64,000 nt of DNA from Anaeramoeba ignava (taxonomy: Eukaryota; Metamonada; Anaeramoebidae), in assembly GCA_028826165.1 (NCBI GenBank), contig JAPDFW010000005.1:36418-100417 (forward strand), written 5' to 3'. Below the pieces are notes generated by a model. That model searched no databases. It worked only from the letters and a program-made list of their open reading frames with translations, and was not told the origin of the DNA. Each line of letters begins with the position of its first letter. The first letter of the stretch is position 1. Both the position numbers and the translations under genes were made by a program. Below are positions 1 through 12,600 of this stretch, in pieces.

Positions 1-898
1 TTTAATTTAATTTAATTTAATTTAATTTAATTTTTGATTTTAATTTAATTTAAGTTTAATTTAAATTTGAATTTTGAATTTGGAATTTGAATTTAATTTG
101 AATTTAATTTAATTTGATTTGGAATTAATTTAATTTGATTTAATTTGAATTTAATTTGATTTTAATTTGATTTTAATTTAATTTGAATTTAATTTGAATT
201 TAATTTGAATTTAATTTGATTTTAAATTTAATTTGATTTTGAATTTAATTTGAATTTAATTTGATTTAATTTGATTTTGAATTGAATTTGATTTAATTTA
301 ATTTTTTGATTTTGATTTTGAATTTTTTGAATTTTAATTTAATTTAATTTTGAATTGAATTTTAATTTGAATTTGAATTTGATTTTGAAATTAATTTAAT
401 TTAATTTGAAATTTGAAAATTTAATTTAAAATTTAATTTAAATCAAAATTTGATTTTTAATTTGGATTTAATTTGATTTAATTTGAATTTAATTTGAATT
501 TAATTTGAATTTAATTTGATTTGAATTTAATTTGAATTTGAATTTGATTTGATTTGATTTAATTTGATTTGAATTTAATTTTAATTTGATTTTAATTAAT
601 TTGGATTTGAATTTGAATTTGGATTTAATTTGAATTTGATTTAATTTAAATTTTGAATTTGAATTTAAATTTGAAATTGAATTTAATTTGAATTTAATTT
701 GGATTTAATTTGATTTGAATTTGGATTTAATTTGAATTTAATTTGAATTTAATTTGATTTAATTTGATTTTGAAATTTAATTTGATTTTAATTTGATTTG
801 ATTTTTAAAATTTAATTTGAATTTGAAATTGAATTTGATTTAATTTGATTTTATTTAATTTGATTGAATTTGAATTTGATTTAATAATTCCTTCATAT
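1..898. repeat. Degenerate AT-only array (TTTAATTTGA-like), probably an intron of the CK1 gene
   Basis: The stretch is built of interspersed TTTAATTTAA, TTTGAATTTAA and TTTGATTT words with no coding potential. It begins at the donor GT (899-900) of the CK1 gene on the minus strand, so it is most simply the start of a long intron whose acceptor lies off the window. Confidence 0.6.
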
Positions 899-900
899 AC

Positions 901-2432
901 AAGGAAGATCTTTGCATAATTCTTCAACATTTGTTGATATTTTCTTTTCAGAAATTTTATCATATTTTTGTTTCTTTGTTCCACCTCTAATTCCTTGCCA
1001 AGGTAAAGAACCTTTTAAAAAATAAATAAAAACATAACCTAAACTTTCTAAATCATCTCTTCTACTTTGAGCTATTTATATTGATTTTAATTTTGATTTT
1101 AATTTTGATTTTAATTTTAATTTTAATTTTAATTTTAATTTTAATTTTAATTTTAATTTTAATTTTAATTTTAATTTTAATTTTAATATTAATTTTAATT
1201 TTAATTTTAATTTTAATTTTAATTTTAATTTTAATTTTAATTTTAATTTTAATTTTAATTTTAATTTTAATTTTAATTTTAATTTTAATTTTAATTTTTA
1301 ATTTTAATTTTAATTTTAATTTTAATTTTAATTTATAATTTGAATTTGAATTTTAATTTTAACCAATTCCAAGATGTGTGTTAATTGAAACATATCTTGC
1401 TGTTCCTGTTAATTTCTTGTTTTCTTGATAAAGAATATGCTTTAATGTTTTTGGATTCCTATATTTTTTTGATAATCCAAAATCAATCACAAAAATTTGA
1501 TTTGCTTTTTTCTCTCTTCCAATTAAAAAATTATCAGGTTTAATATCACGATGAATAAAATTTTTAGAATGAATATATTCCAATCTTGATATCTGATTTT
1601 GATTTTAATTTTAATTTTAATTTTAATTTTGATTTTAATTTTAATTTTAATTTTAATTTTAATTTTAATTTTAATTTTTATTTTAATTTTGATTTTAATT
1701 TTGATTTTAATTTTGAATTTTGATTTTAATTTTAAATTTTAGTTTTAATTTTATAAATGAATTTTTAATTTTAAATGAATTTTAATTTTGATTTTAATTT
1801 TATAAATTAATATTAATAATTTTAAATTTTGATTTTAATTTTAATTTTAATTTTAATTTTAATTTTAATTTTAATTTTAATTTTAATTTTTATTTTGATT
1901 TTATTGAATTTTGATTTTTAATAGAAATAATTTACTAATTGATCTGCAATCATTAAAATAGTTTTTAAAGAAAATTTTCTAGAACATGAATTGAACAAAT
2001 CTTCAAGAGTTGGACCAAGTAAATCCATTATCATTACATTAAATTCACTTTCAATTCCAAACCACCTAACATACGGTATCCCTACACCTCCAGATAAAGT
2101 TCTATATACCTTACTTTCATATGATAATTGTGGATGTTTATTATTAAGACTCTCCTAAATAATTATTTAATTTAATTTCAAATTATATTTCCATTTTCCA
2201 TTTGGATTTTAGTTAAATTTTTAAAATTAATTTTCATTGATTTAATTTTATTTAAATTTTTTAATTTAATTTTTTTAAAACAAAATTCTCATGTTTTTAA
2301 ATTTTGGTTTTTTACAAGTTTTATTGCTACTTCTTCTTTTGTTGATACATTAAATCCTTCATAAATTACTCCAAATGATCCTGCACCAATTTTTCTCTCT
2401 AAACGATATTTATTTCCAACTCGCAAACTCAT
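901..2432 (-). CDS. Casein kinase 1-type protein kinase (partial, runs off left edge)
   Basis: Ser/Thr kinase of the CK1 family. Four exons are visible: 2316-2432, 1936-2154, 1364-1592 and 901-1071, with introns in phases 0, 0 and 1. The protein opens like metazoan CK1 ([19 protein letters not shown]). It keeps VAIKL, the CK1 stretch around [10 protein letters not shown], the catalytic loop [18 protein letters not shown], the CK1 activation segment [15 protein letters not shown] and [12 protein letters not shown]. After LCKDLP the frame meets a GT donor at 899-900, just where CK1 proteins continue with a Ser codon, so the last part of the kinase lies beyond an AT-array intron that reaches the window edge. 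The start ATG at 2432 is the first Met and fits the family. CK1 enzymes phosphorylate primed acidic sites; substrates cannot be read from the sequence. The family call is firm; the exact CK1 subtype is not. Confidence 0.9.
1072..1363. repeat. Hexanucleotide TTTTAA array filling CK1 intron 3
   Basis: Near-perfect tandem TTTTAA repeat between the AG acceptor of exon 4 and the GT donor of exon 3 of the CK1 gene. A similar, less pure TTTTAA/TTTTGA array fills the preceding intron (1593-1935). Confidence 0.85.
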
Positions 2433-2449
2433 CAAATTAAATTTAAAAT

Positions 2450-3620
2450 TAAAAAATTAAAAAATTAAAAAATTAAAAAAATTAAAAATGAAAAAAATTA
2501 ATTTAATATAATGAAATAAATATAAATTATTTAAAATAATTAGATTAAATTGGTTCATTTATTCTTATAAATAATTTATATTTTAAATTTATTAAAAAAT
2601 TGATTAAAATAATTTATTAATTTTATATTATGAAATGAATATAAAATATTTAATTTTTAATTAATAAATTAATTTAAAATAATTAGATTAAATTGATTCA
2701 TTTATTCTTGTAAATAATTTATCTTTTAGATTTATTTAAAAATTTGATTAAAATAATTTATTAATTTTATATTATGAAATAAATATAAAATATTTAATTT
2801 TTAATTAATAATTTAATTTTAAAATAATTAGACTAAATTGATTCATTTATTCTTATAAATAATTTATCTTTTAGATTTACTTAAAAAATTTGATTAAAAT
2901 AATTTATTAATTTTATATTATGAAATGAATATAAAAATATTTAATTTTTAATTAATAAATTATTTTAAAATAATTAGATTAAATTGATTCATTTATTCTT
3001 ATAAATAATTTATATTTTAAATTTATTTAAAAATTTGATTAAAATAATTTATTAATTTTATATTATGAAATAAATATAAAATATTTAATTTTTAATTAAT
3101 AATTTAATTTAAAATAATTAGATTAAATTGGTTCATTTATTCTTGTAAATAATTTATCTTTTAGATTTATTTAAAAATTTGATTAAAATAATTTATTAAT
3201 TTTATATTATGAAATGAATATAAAATATTTAATTTTTAATTAATAATTTAATTTAAAATAATTAGATTAAATTGGTTCATTTATTCTTATAAATAATTTA
3301 TATTTTAAATTTATTTAAAAATTTGATTAAAACTAATTTATTAATTTTATATTATGAAATGAATATAAAATATTTAATTTTTAATTAATAAATTTAATTT
3401 AAAAATAATTAGATTAAATTGATTCATTTATTCTTATAAATAATTTATATTTTAGATTTATTTAAAAATTTGATTAAAATAATTTATTAATTTTATATTA
3501 TGAAATGAATATAAAATATTTAATTTTTAATTAATAATTTAATTTAAAATAATTAGATTAAATTGGTTCATTTATTCTTGTAAATAATTTATCTTTTAGA
3601 TTTATTTAAAAATTTGATAA
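2450..3620. repeat. Tandem array of about eight ~145-bp AT-rich units
   Basis: A unit containing ATTAGATTAAATTGGTTCAT followed by TTATTCTT(A/G)TAAATAATTTAT recurs at about 2553, 2696, 2841, 2988, 3132, 3276, 3421 and 3567, spacing 143-148 bp. Copies differ by scattered substitutions and one-base indels. The array sits in the spacer between the divergent CK1 and PAH-protein genes. Confidence 0.85.
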
Positions 3621-4038
3621 AACAAAATTTCTTTTTTTTTTTATTAATTTTTTTTTTTATTGTTTAATGCAGGCAAAATTTCTTTATTTTAATTTTAATT
3701 TGCAGGCAAAAATTTTTTTCTTTTTATTTTTTTATTTAATTTAAAAAGAAAGATTTTTTCATTTTTCCCTTTTTTTTTTTCTTTCTTTTTCTTGTTCTTT
3801 TTCTTTCTTTCTTTTTCTTTTATATTATTTTTGTAATCAAAATTAACTTTTAAATTCAATTTCTTTATTAAATTAAATTAAATTTTCAAATTAAATTTTA
3901 AATTAAAAACTTTTTTTTTAAAAAAGATCAAGAAAAAGGAAAAAAAAAAGAAGAACAAAAAAAATCAATTTTCTTTTAAAAAATTCAAAAAGATTTGCGT
4001 TTTCCAAAAAAAAAATAAAAGAAGAACAAAAAAATAAA
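3621..4038. other. Upstream spacer of the PAH gene with pyrimidine tracts and a repeated GCAGGCAAA word
   Basis: No gene is seen here. The stretch holds long T and CTTT tracts and two copies of GCAGGCAAA (about 3669 and 3702), unusually GC-containing for this spacer. It probably includes the promoter of the plus-strand gene starting at 4039; this is positional inference only. Confidence 0.4.
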
Positions 4039-6336
4039 ATGAATGAAAACAAAGAAGATGAAGAAAAAAATGAAGAAAAATCCAAAAATGTTGATGATTT
4101 ACAGTTAAATTGTCATTTAGAATTTTCTTTTGAAAATCAAAAAGAAAATCAAAAAGAAACTAAAAATTCATCAGAATTTATTTTTAATTATTCTGAAAAG
4201 GATTTAAATGAAAAAACTATTTTAGAAACACTTTCTCAAAATGAAAATAAAAATGATAAAATTAATTTAAGTTATTGTTTAGCCAATCAAAATAATTGTG
4301 GGAATTTTGATGATAATTTTATATTTCAATCAAAAGAAGAACAAAAGAAATCACTTAATTTTTATTTTCAAAAAGAGAGAAGGTATTGGATAAAGAAAAA
4401 TAGAATTTTTTACGAATATTTCTTTTTAATTTAAATTATTTGATTTGATTTAAATATTATTTTGATTTTATTTAATTTATTTCAAAATTAATTTAATTTA
4501 ATTTTTGAATTTAAATTTAATTTAATTTGGATTTAATTTGATTTTTGATTTAATTTTTTAAAATTTAATTATTATAATTGAATTTAATTTGATTTGATTT
4601 AATTTGATTTGATTTGATTTGATTTGATTTCCAAATTTAAAAAGATTTGAACAAATTTAATTTGATTTAATTTAATTTGATTTGAAAATTTGAAGAAATT
4701 TGAAAAAATGATTTGATTTGATTTACATTTAAATTTAATTTAATTTAATTTTCTTTTAATTTGATTCAAAAAGAAATTCAAATTTGATTTAATTTTGATT
4801 TAATTTAATTTAAATTTGATTTAATTTAATTTGATTTAATTTGATTTAATTTAATTTTAATTTAATTTTAATTTAATTGAATTTAATTTGATTTAATTTA
4901 ATTTAATTTGATTTTATTTGGTTAGCCAATTTTAATTTAATTTAATTTAATTTTTTGAATTTAATTTAATTTTTTATTTCAATTTAATTTGGAAATTTTA
5001 ATTTTTATTTTCAAAAAAATTTAATTTGATTTGATTTTAAGAAAATTTGATTTAATTTAATTTTAAATTTAATTTAAATTATTTGATTTGATTTAATTTG
5101 ATTTGATTTAATTTTATTGAATTTGATTTGAATTGATTTAAATTTGAATTTAATTTGATTTAATTTTAATTGAATTGAAATTTAATTTGGATTTGATTTG
5201 ATTTGATTTAATTTGATTTAATTTAATTTAATTTAATTTAATTTGATTTAATTTGATTTAATTTGATTTAATTTAATTTAATTTAATTTGATTTTGATTT
5301 GATTTGATTTGATTTGATTTGATTTAATTTGATTTAATTTGATTTAATTTGATTTGATTTTAATTTAATTTGATTTAATTTGATTTATTTAATTTAATTT
5401 AATTTGATTTAATTTAATTTAATTTGATTTAATTTGATTTAATTTAATTTGATTTGATTTAATTTGATTTGATTTAATTTAATTTGATTTAATTTAATTT
5501 AATTTGATTTGATTTGATTTAATTTAATTTAATTTAATTTGATTTAATTTGATTTAATTTGATTTAATTTAATTTGATTTAAATTTGATTTAATTTAATT
5601 TGATTTAAATTTGATTTAATTTAATTTGATTTAAATTTGATTTAATTTAATTTGATTTAATTTGATTTTATTCAATTTTTGTAAAAAAAAAAAAAGTGAA
5701 CAAGATTTTGAAACACAAAATCAAACAACAAAAGCATTAGAATTTTTAGAAAAAGTTCAAAATAGATACAAAGAAAAACCACAAATATATCGAAATTTTT
5801 TGAATCTTATAAAACAATATAAATGCGGAAAAATGAACACACAACATTTTATTCACGAAGTGTTTTTTCTTTTCCATAAACATAAAGATCTTATTTTAGG
5901 ATTAAATAACTTTCTACCAAAAAATACAAGAATCACGGAACAAGTTTTGGAAAGAAAATTATCACAAGTTAGTTTAGCTGTTGAATTTGTATCAAAAATT
6001 CATAAAAGATTTGAAGATAACCCACAAATTTATAACGAATTTGTTCAACTTCTTTTCGGTTATCATTTGAATAAAATTTCAACTGATGAAACTCTTCAAA
6101 AAATTTCTCATTTATTTTCTGATGATCCAATTTTAATCCAAGAATTTTTGCGTTTTATTCCTCTTGGAAATCAAACTAATCAAGGTTTATTTTGTAAAAA
6201 TGATAGGAAAAACAAAAAAGGAGAACTTTTAGAATGTCCTCATTTTGTAGAATGTAAAAGGCAAAAATTGGAACAAAAAAAAAATGGAGAAAAAAAAAAT
6301 GGAGAAAAAAATGATGAAAAAAAAAATTATAATTGA
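4039..6336 (+). CDS. Sin3-like protein with two paired amphipathic helix (PAH) domains
   Basis: Two exons, 4039-4382 and 5697-6336, joined across a donor AG|GTATTG and an acceptor in a poly-A run ending AAG; the combined length is a whole number of codons, 327 aa. The first exon is acidic and Asn/Glu-rich without a recognised domain. The second carries two PAH domains. PAH1 runs from ALEFLEKVQNRYKEKPQIY to LILGLNNFLP, PAH2 from AVEFVSKIHKRFEDNPQIY to IQEFLRFIP; both show the family layout of helix, P-x-I-Y, helix, LF, L-x-x-FLP. PAH domains are docking modules of Sin3, the scaffold of histone deacetylase corepressor complexes. The protein is far shorter than Sin3 and shows no HDAC-interaction domain, so it may be a free PAH adaptor. 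The tail is Lys/Asn-rich. The PAH call is strong, the first exon less so. Confidence 0.8.
4383..5696. repeat. AT-array intron of the PAH gene
   Basis: About 1.3 kb of TTTGATTTAATT and TTTAATTTAATT words lie between the inferred donor (4383) and acceptor (5695-5696). No open reading frame interrupts it. Confidence 0.7.
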
Positions 6337-6649
6337 AAAAAGATTATGTTTTCTTTTTTGTGTGCTTTTTTTTCTGTGTTTTGTTTTCAATTCTTCTTTC
6401 ATATTCTTATTCTTCTTCTTTCATAATTTTTTTTTATTTACATTTCTTTAAATGTGGAATTGAAAATAAAAGAAAAAAGAAGAAACAAAGAAACAAATTT
6501 AAAAAAAGATTTTATTTTTCTTTTTTCTTTTTATTTTTTATTTTTGTTTTTATTTATGTTTTTTATTTTGCCGGTTATTATTTTTTTTAAATTTTAATTT
6601 TTCATTTTTAATTTTTCATTTTTCATTTTTTTTTTTAATTAAAATCAAA
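6337..6649. other. T-rich spacer, no gene seen
   Basis: The stretch holds poly-T and TTTTTCATT tracts between two plus-strand genes. An 85-codon open frame here starts at TTG and encodes only Phe/Lys runs, so I do not call it. Confidence 0.6.
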
Positions 6650-9600
6650 ATGAGTAAAAAAGTTTCAAAAACAACTTTAAAAAGAAAAAAAACAATAAGT
6701 AATCTTTCAAATATTGTTTTACAATCAGATTCTACAACAAGTTTATATTCATTTGAAACAAGAGGTAAAAAAAAAAAAACAAAAACAAAAATTTAAAAAA
6801 AAAAATGCAAAAAAAAAATTTTTTAAAATGAGAAATTCATTCCAAAATTTTCATCTCAAAATTCTATGAATATTAAAATTAACACCCTATGTGCCTTTTT
6901 ATTTTTTCTAACGCGAATGAATATAAAAAAATTCTACAGATAAAAAGACATATTCAGGACCTGATATCACACCTTTTCATATCCACGATCATCCCAAAAC
7001 CGACAACAGAAAATTTCCAGTTTATTATGACATAGAAGGAAACTATTACGATATTCATTATCGACGAGTTTCTCAGGAATTAGTTACACGCAACGAACTT
7101 GAAAAAACAAAGTTAGAAACTGAAAAAAATTTAGAAACAGAACTGTCAAATGCACAAGAGGATGACATTGAGTTTATAAGAAATAAAAACAGTGCTTTGA
7201 TCTCTAACTTCCCTGATGATCTTCAGGATATTCCTTCCTTTCCAAAATCACAGGGCTTCTCTTCTTTTGATGACTTTGAACAGGCTTTAATTGCTTGGAA
7301 AAATAAAATTACTTCTCGTTTTGGTTTTGTTCAACATCCTATTTATATTGGTAGAAGTTATCCAAGACCTTATCTTGCTGCTGAACAGGTTTGTTTTATC
7401 TTTTTCACATTAAATTAAAATTCATTTATTAAATTAAAATTCATTTATAAAAATTAAAATTCATTTATAAAATTAAAATTCATTTATAAAATTCAAATTA
7501 AAATTAAAATTAAAATTCATTTATAAAATTAAAATTCATTTTTAAAATTAAAATTCATTTATAAAATTAAAATTCATTTATAAAATTAAAATTCATTTAT
7601 AAAAATTAAAATTAAATTTAAAATTAAAATTAAAATTCATTTATAAAATTAAAATTAAAATTAAAATTAAAATTAAATTTAAAATCAAAATTAAAATTCA
7701 TTTATAAAATTAAAATTAAAATTAAAATTAAAATTAAATTTATAAAATTAAAATTAAAATTAAAAATCAAAATTAAATTTAAAATTTAAAATTAAAATTA
7801 AAATTAAAATTAAAATTAAAAAAATTAAAATTAAAATCAAAATCAAATTTAAAATTAAAATTAAAATTAAAATTAAAATAAAAATTAAAATTCAAATTAA
7901 AATTAAAATTCATTTATAAAATTAAAATTAAAATTAAAATTAAAATTAAAATAAAAATCAAAATTAAAATTAAAATTAAAATTAAAATCAAAATTAAAAT
8001 TCATTTATAAAAATTAAAATTAAAATCAAAATTAAAATTCATTTATAAAAATTAAAATTCATTTATAAAATTAAAATAAAAATTAAAATTAAAATAAAAT
8101 TAAAATTAAAATTAAAATTAAAATTAAAATCAAAATTAAATTTAAAATTTAAATTAAAATTAAAATTAAAATTCATTTATAAAATTAAAATTAAAATTAA
8201 AAAGTCTGAAAAAAAACAAGATCAAGAAGAAAGATCATCAGTAACAGATTCTGAAAGAATGTCAACAGATTCAAAAAGAACTTCTGAACAAATTCCTAGA
8301 ACTTCATCAACTTCAAAAGATTCACCAAGAACTTCTTCAATTGGTAAAAGTAAAATAATAGAAACTGCTCATATAGAAAGAAGGCACAGTACTATTGATG
8401 AACATTTAGATCATTTTTCTCAAAAAAAAGTAAATTAAAATTTAAAATTTAAAATTTCAATTTAATTTAAATTAATTTAAAATTAAAATTTTTTTAGATG
8501 GATAAATTACCTGATTTTATGGAAGGAACTTCTTTATTTATTTCTGATAAAGAGCAATGGTCAAACAAATTAATTCCTCCTGAACCAAAACCTGATAATT
8601 ATTCATCATTTGAAGGTTTATTGTTAAACAAATCTAAAGAAGATTTAAATTATTTAAAATATTCAAAATATATTTAAATTAAATTATTCAAATTAAATTA
8701 TTTAAAATATTCAAAATAAAATATTTAAATTAAATTATTTAAATTAAATTAATATATTTAAATTAAAATATTTTAAATTTAAAATTTAAATTATTTAAAA
8801 TATTCAAAATATATTTAAATTAAATTGATTTAAATTCAAATTAATAAATTAAATTATTTAAATTAAATTGATTTAAATTAAATTGATTTAAATTCAAATT
8901 AATAAATTAAATTATTTAAATTAAATTATTTAAATTTAAATTAATATTTAAATAGAATTTGAAAAAGCTTTTCAAAGATGGTCTCAAATTGTTATGGGAA
9001 CTCTTCCAAAAATACCAATTCATTCAAGACAACTTTCTGAAATTTATGGAATTTTAACTGAAAAAGAAATAGAAGAAAAAGAAACAAAACGAAGAAAAGA
9101 AGAAAATGCACTTATTTTTATTGTAAAATATTCGAAAAACAAATTCATAAATATTTTAAACATTTCAAAATAAATATTTAAAATTATTCAATTTTATTGT
9201 AAAAAAGGAACGCGTTAAAAAAACAAAAAAACAAATTCCAGAAATCGATCGCTATTATTATTGGATGAAAAGACTCAATTATTCATTCTTTACATCACTT
9301 GTTAGTTCAGGAATATTATCATATGATTATTTACAATATTTAGTTTATAAAAAAACCAAAGAAGAAATTTTATCAGAAATTGAAATTGAAAAACAAAATC
9401 AAGAAAAAATGGAAATTATGAATCGAGAAAAACAAAAGAAATTAAAAAATCTTGAAAAACAAGAGAAAGAAATGGTCATGAAATTAAGCATGACACAAGA
9501 AGATCGTTCAAACATAGAACAAACCACATTTGGAAAAGATACTCCAAAAGTTAATTTAAGTGAAGAAGCAATCAAAGGAGTTCAAAATTTTTTCTCAATT

Positions 9601-12600
9601 TTAAACGAAAAAAAAGAAAAGAATTTCAGTTTTTATCGTAGTTTTTGTAAACCTATTATTGGCAAAATTCATGGTACTTTGCCAAAAAGTGATTTAGCTT
9701 TTCAACAACAAAAATTGGCTACTGAACAAAAAGGTGGTTTATTACAAACTTCAAGAGCTTCTTTGTATTTAAGAAGAACTGATTTAACTGGTCCAATGAT
9801 TAATTCTTCAATGGATTGTCCTTCTGAAGTTGATGTAGAATTCAAAATTTATTTATAAAATTAAAATTCATTTATTAAAATTAAATTATAAATTTAAAAT
9901 TTATTTATAAAATTAAAATTTAAATTTAAAATTAAAATTAAAATTAAAATTAAATTTAAAATTAAAATTAAAATTAAAATTAAAATTAAATTAAAATTAA
10001 AATTAAAATTAAAATTAAAATTAAAATTAAAATTAAAATTAAAATTTAAAATTAAAATTAAAATTCAAAATTAAAATTAAAATTAAAGGGAAAAAATGTA
10101 CTTTTTGCAGTTCCTCCTTATGAAATTTCTGATGCTTTTGATTTTGAAAAAATTTATAATGAACAATCACGAAAAGCAACAATAAGTCAAATTTCAAAAG
10201 TTGATAATCAAAAAAGACTTGATCAAATACAATTTTGGTATAATCCAGCAAAATATTCATTAGAAGTAATTCAAAAATAATTCAAAAATAATTCAAAAAC
10301 AATTCAAAAACAATTCAAAAACAATTTTTCATTTTAAAATTTTTTCATTTAATAAAAAAAAAAGAAATTTAATGAACAAAAGATAAAAATTAATCAATTA
10401 ATTAATCAATCATCAGATAAATTTACAATTGATACTTTAAGACAAATTCTTTGTATTGAAATGTGTTTAGATCAATTTACAAATTTATTATCAGATTATG
10501 TTATTTTTAAGAACAAACAAGTTCCATATTCTCAAGTTTTTTTATCATGTATTACTGCTGATAATTTTTCGGAAATTCTCAAGATTTTCCGTGAAACAAC
10601 TTCTTTTCAAATTCATGCACAGGTTTTGTTTTAAAAATTCATTTATAAAATTAAAATTAAAATTAAAATTAAAATTAAAATTAAAATTAAAATTAAAATT
10701 AAAATTAAAATTAAAATTAAAATTAAAATTAAAATTAAAATTAAAATTAAAATTAAAATTAAAATTAAAATTAAAATTAAAATTAAAATTAAAATTAAAA
10801 TTTAAATTAAAATTAAAATTAAAATTAAAATTAAAATTAAAATTAAAATCAAAATTAAAATCAAAATTAAAATTAAAATTAAAATTAAAATTAAAATTAA
10901 AATTAAAATTAAAATTAAAATTAAAATCAAAATTAAAATTAAAATTAAAATTAAAATTAAAATTAAAATTAAAATTAAAATTAAAATTAAAATTAAAATT
11001 AAAATTAAAATTAAAATTAAAATTAAAATTCATTTATAAAATTAAAATTAAAATTAAAATTAAAATTCAAATTTAAAATAAAATTAAAATTCATTTATAA
11101 AATTAATATTAAAAAATAGCTTGCACAATTTGTTTCTGAAACACTTCAAGCAGGAATTTCAAAACAAATTATTGAAAAATATGTTAGAGAACATGATGTT
11201 AATAATTTATATTATATGGCTTATGCATTTAACTTTTTAGAAGATAGTCCAATACCAATTTTCCCACAAGATTCAGAAGTTCTTTATTTATCTAAAAAGG
11301 TAGAAACAAAATTATTAAATATTCAAAAAGAAAGGAAAACAAATTAATTGAAATTTTAATCAAAAAAATTTTTTTTACTTTGTTTCTTTTAAAATGATTT
11401 TTTTATTAGCATTTTTCAGGTGCAACTTTATCATTAGAAAAAAGTATTTTTACACATTATTATTTATCATTAATTTGGAAAGGATTGAATCGAGGAAATC
11501 AAAATTTCTTGTTTGTTAATGTGAACTCACAAATTCAACAATATTTAAAGAATTTGAAAAATTCATTTGGAATGACAATTCAATCTAATTTACAATTTTT
11601 AAGAACTGATTTATTTAAAGCTATTGAATCTTCTTCTATTAAAATATCAGGGTATTATTTGTTACTTTTAATGTTTTTAATCAAAGCTGAAGATAAAGTT
11701 TTAGATGTAAATATTAATAATTTTAATAATTTTAATAATTTTAATAATTTTAATAATTTTAATAATTTTAATAATTTTAATAATTTTAATAATTTTAATA
11801 ATTTTATAAATTTAATTTTATAAATGAATTTTAATAATTTTAATAGGAAATCCTTCAATCAAAAGAAACAGCATTAATAGACAAAATCAAGTATTTAACA
11901 AACTCTAAATATACACACGTTCGGTTTTCATGCTTACAAATTTGGAATCAATTATTAACATTTCCTGGATGGACAAACTTCCTGGTCAATTATTACACAG
12001 AAAACATTGAAGTCCTTTTAAAAGAATTCACACCACCTTTACTAAACGACTTTAAAGAAAACGAAGAAGAAGACAAAAAGGCGCGATTTATGCTTGTGTT
12101 AATTGACAACCTTTTTGAGGTTGTTTTTGAAGAAATAATTTCTAAATCAAACAAAGAAAGCATTCTTATTAATCCCGATTTATATTTTGAATTGATTAAA
12201 AAATTGGAAACTTACATTCGGGAAAACTACACAAATTCAACACTAATTTATATTGGGAAATTCCTGCGAAATTTAGTCTCATCATTTTCAAGCTTAAAAT
12301 TAATTGATCCGATTAGCAAAGAAGATAAAACAAAAATAGTGACATCTCAATTTAAAAAAAAGCTTCGCATCTCAGAAGAAGATTGTCTAAGAATATTATC
12401 AATTGTTGGCAAAGCGCCGCATTCATTGGATCAAATGAAGACGTATTTAATTGAGATTGTTTGTGATTTGATTCGTCCTGAAGGAATTTTTGAGATTATA
12501 AGATCTTCAACTGGATTTTTTCCTCAATTTATTTCTTTATTTCGTGATTGCAAAAATTTCGAGCTTTCGGATCAGTTTTGGAGATTGTATTATGAGACTA

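Noticed and set aside
1081-1338. 85-codon open frame of Ile-Leu repeats
   Set aside because: It is the translation of a TTTTAA array inside an intron of the CK1-type gene.
2450-3620. Possible CRISPR-like direct repeats
   Set aside because: The units are contiguous ~145-bp tandem copies without spacers, in a eukaryotic spacer.
6333-6590. Hydrophobic Phe/Lys-rich 85-codon frame after the PAH gene
   Set aside because: It starts at TTG, consists of poly-T translation and has no sequence conservation that I can see.
10498-11076. Long LKLKLK and, on the other strand, NFNFNF open frames
   Set aside because: They are frames through an AAAATT intron array; the true exon here (10365-10622) uses another frame.
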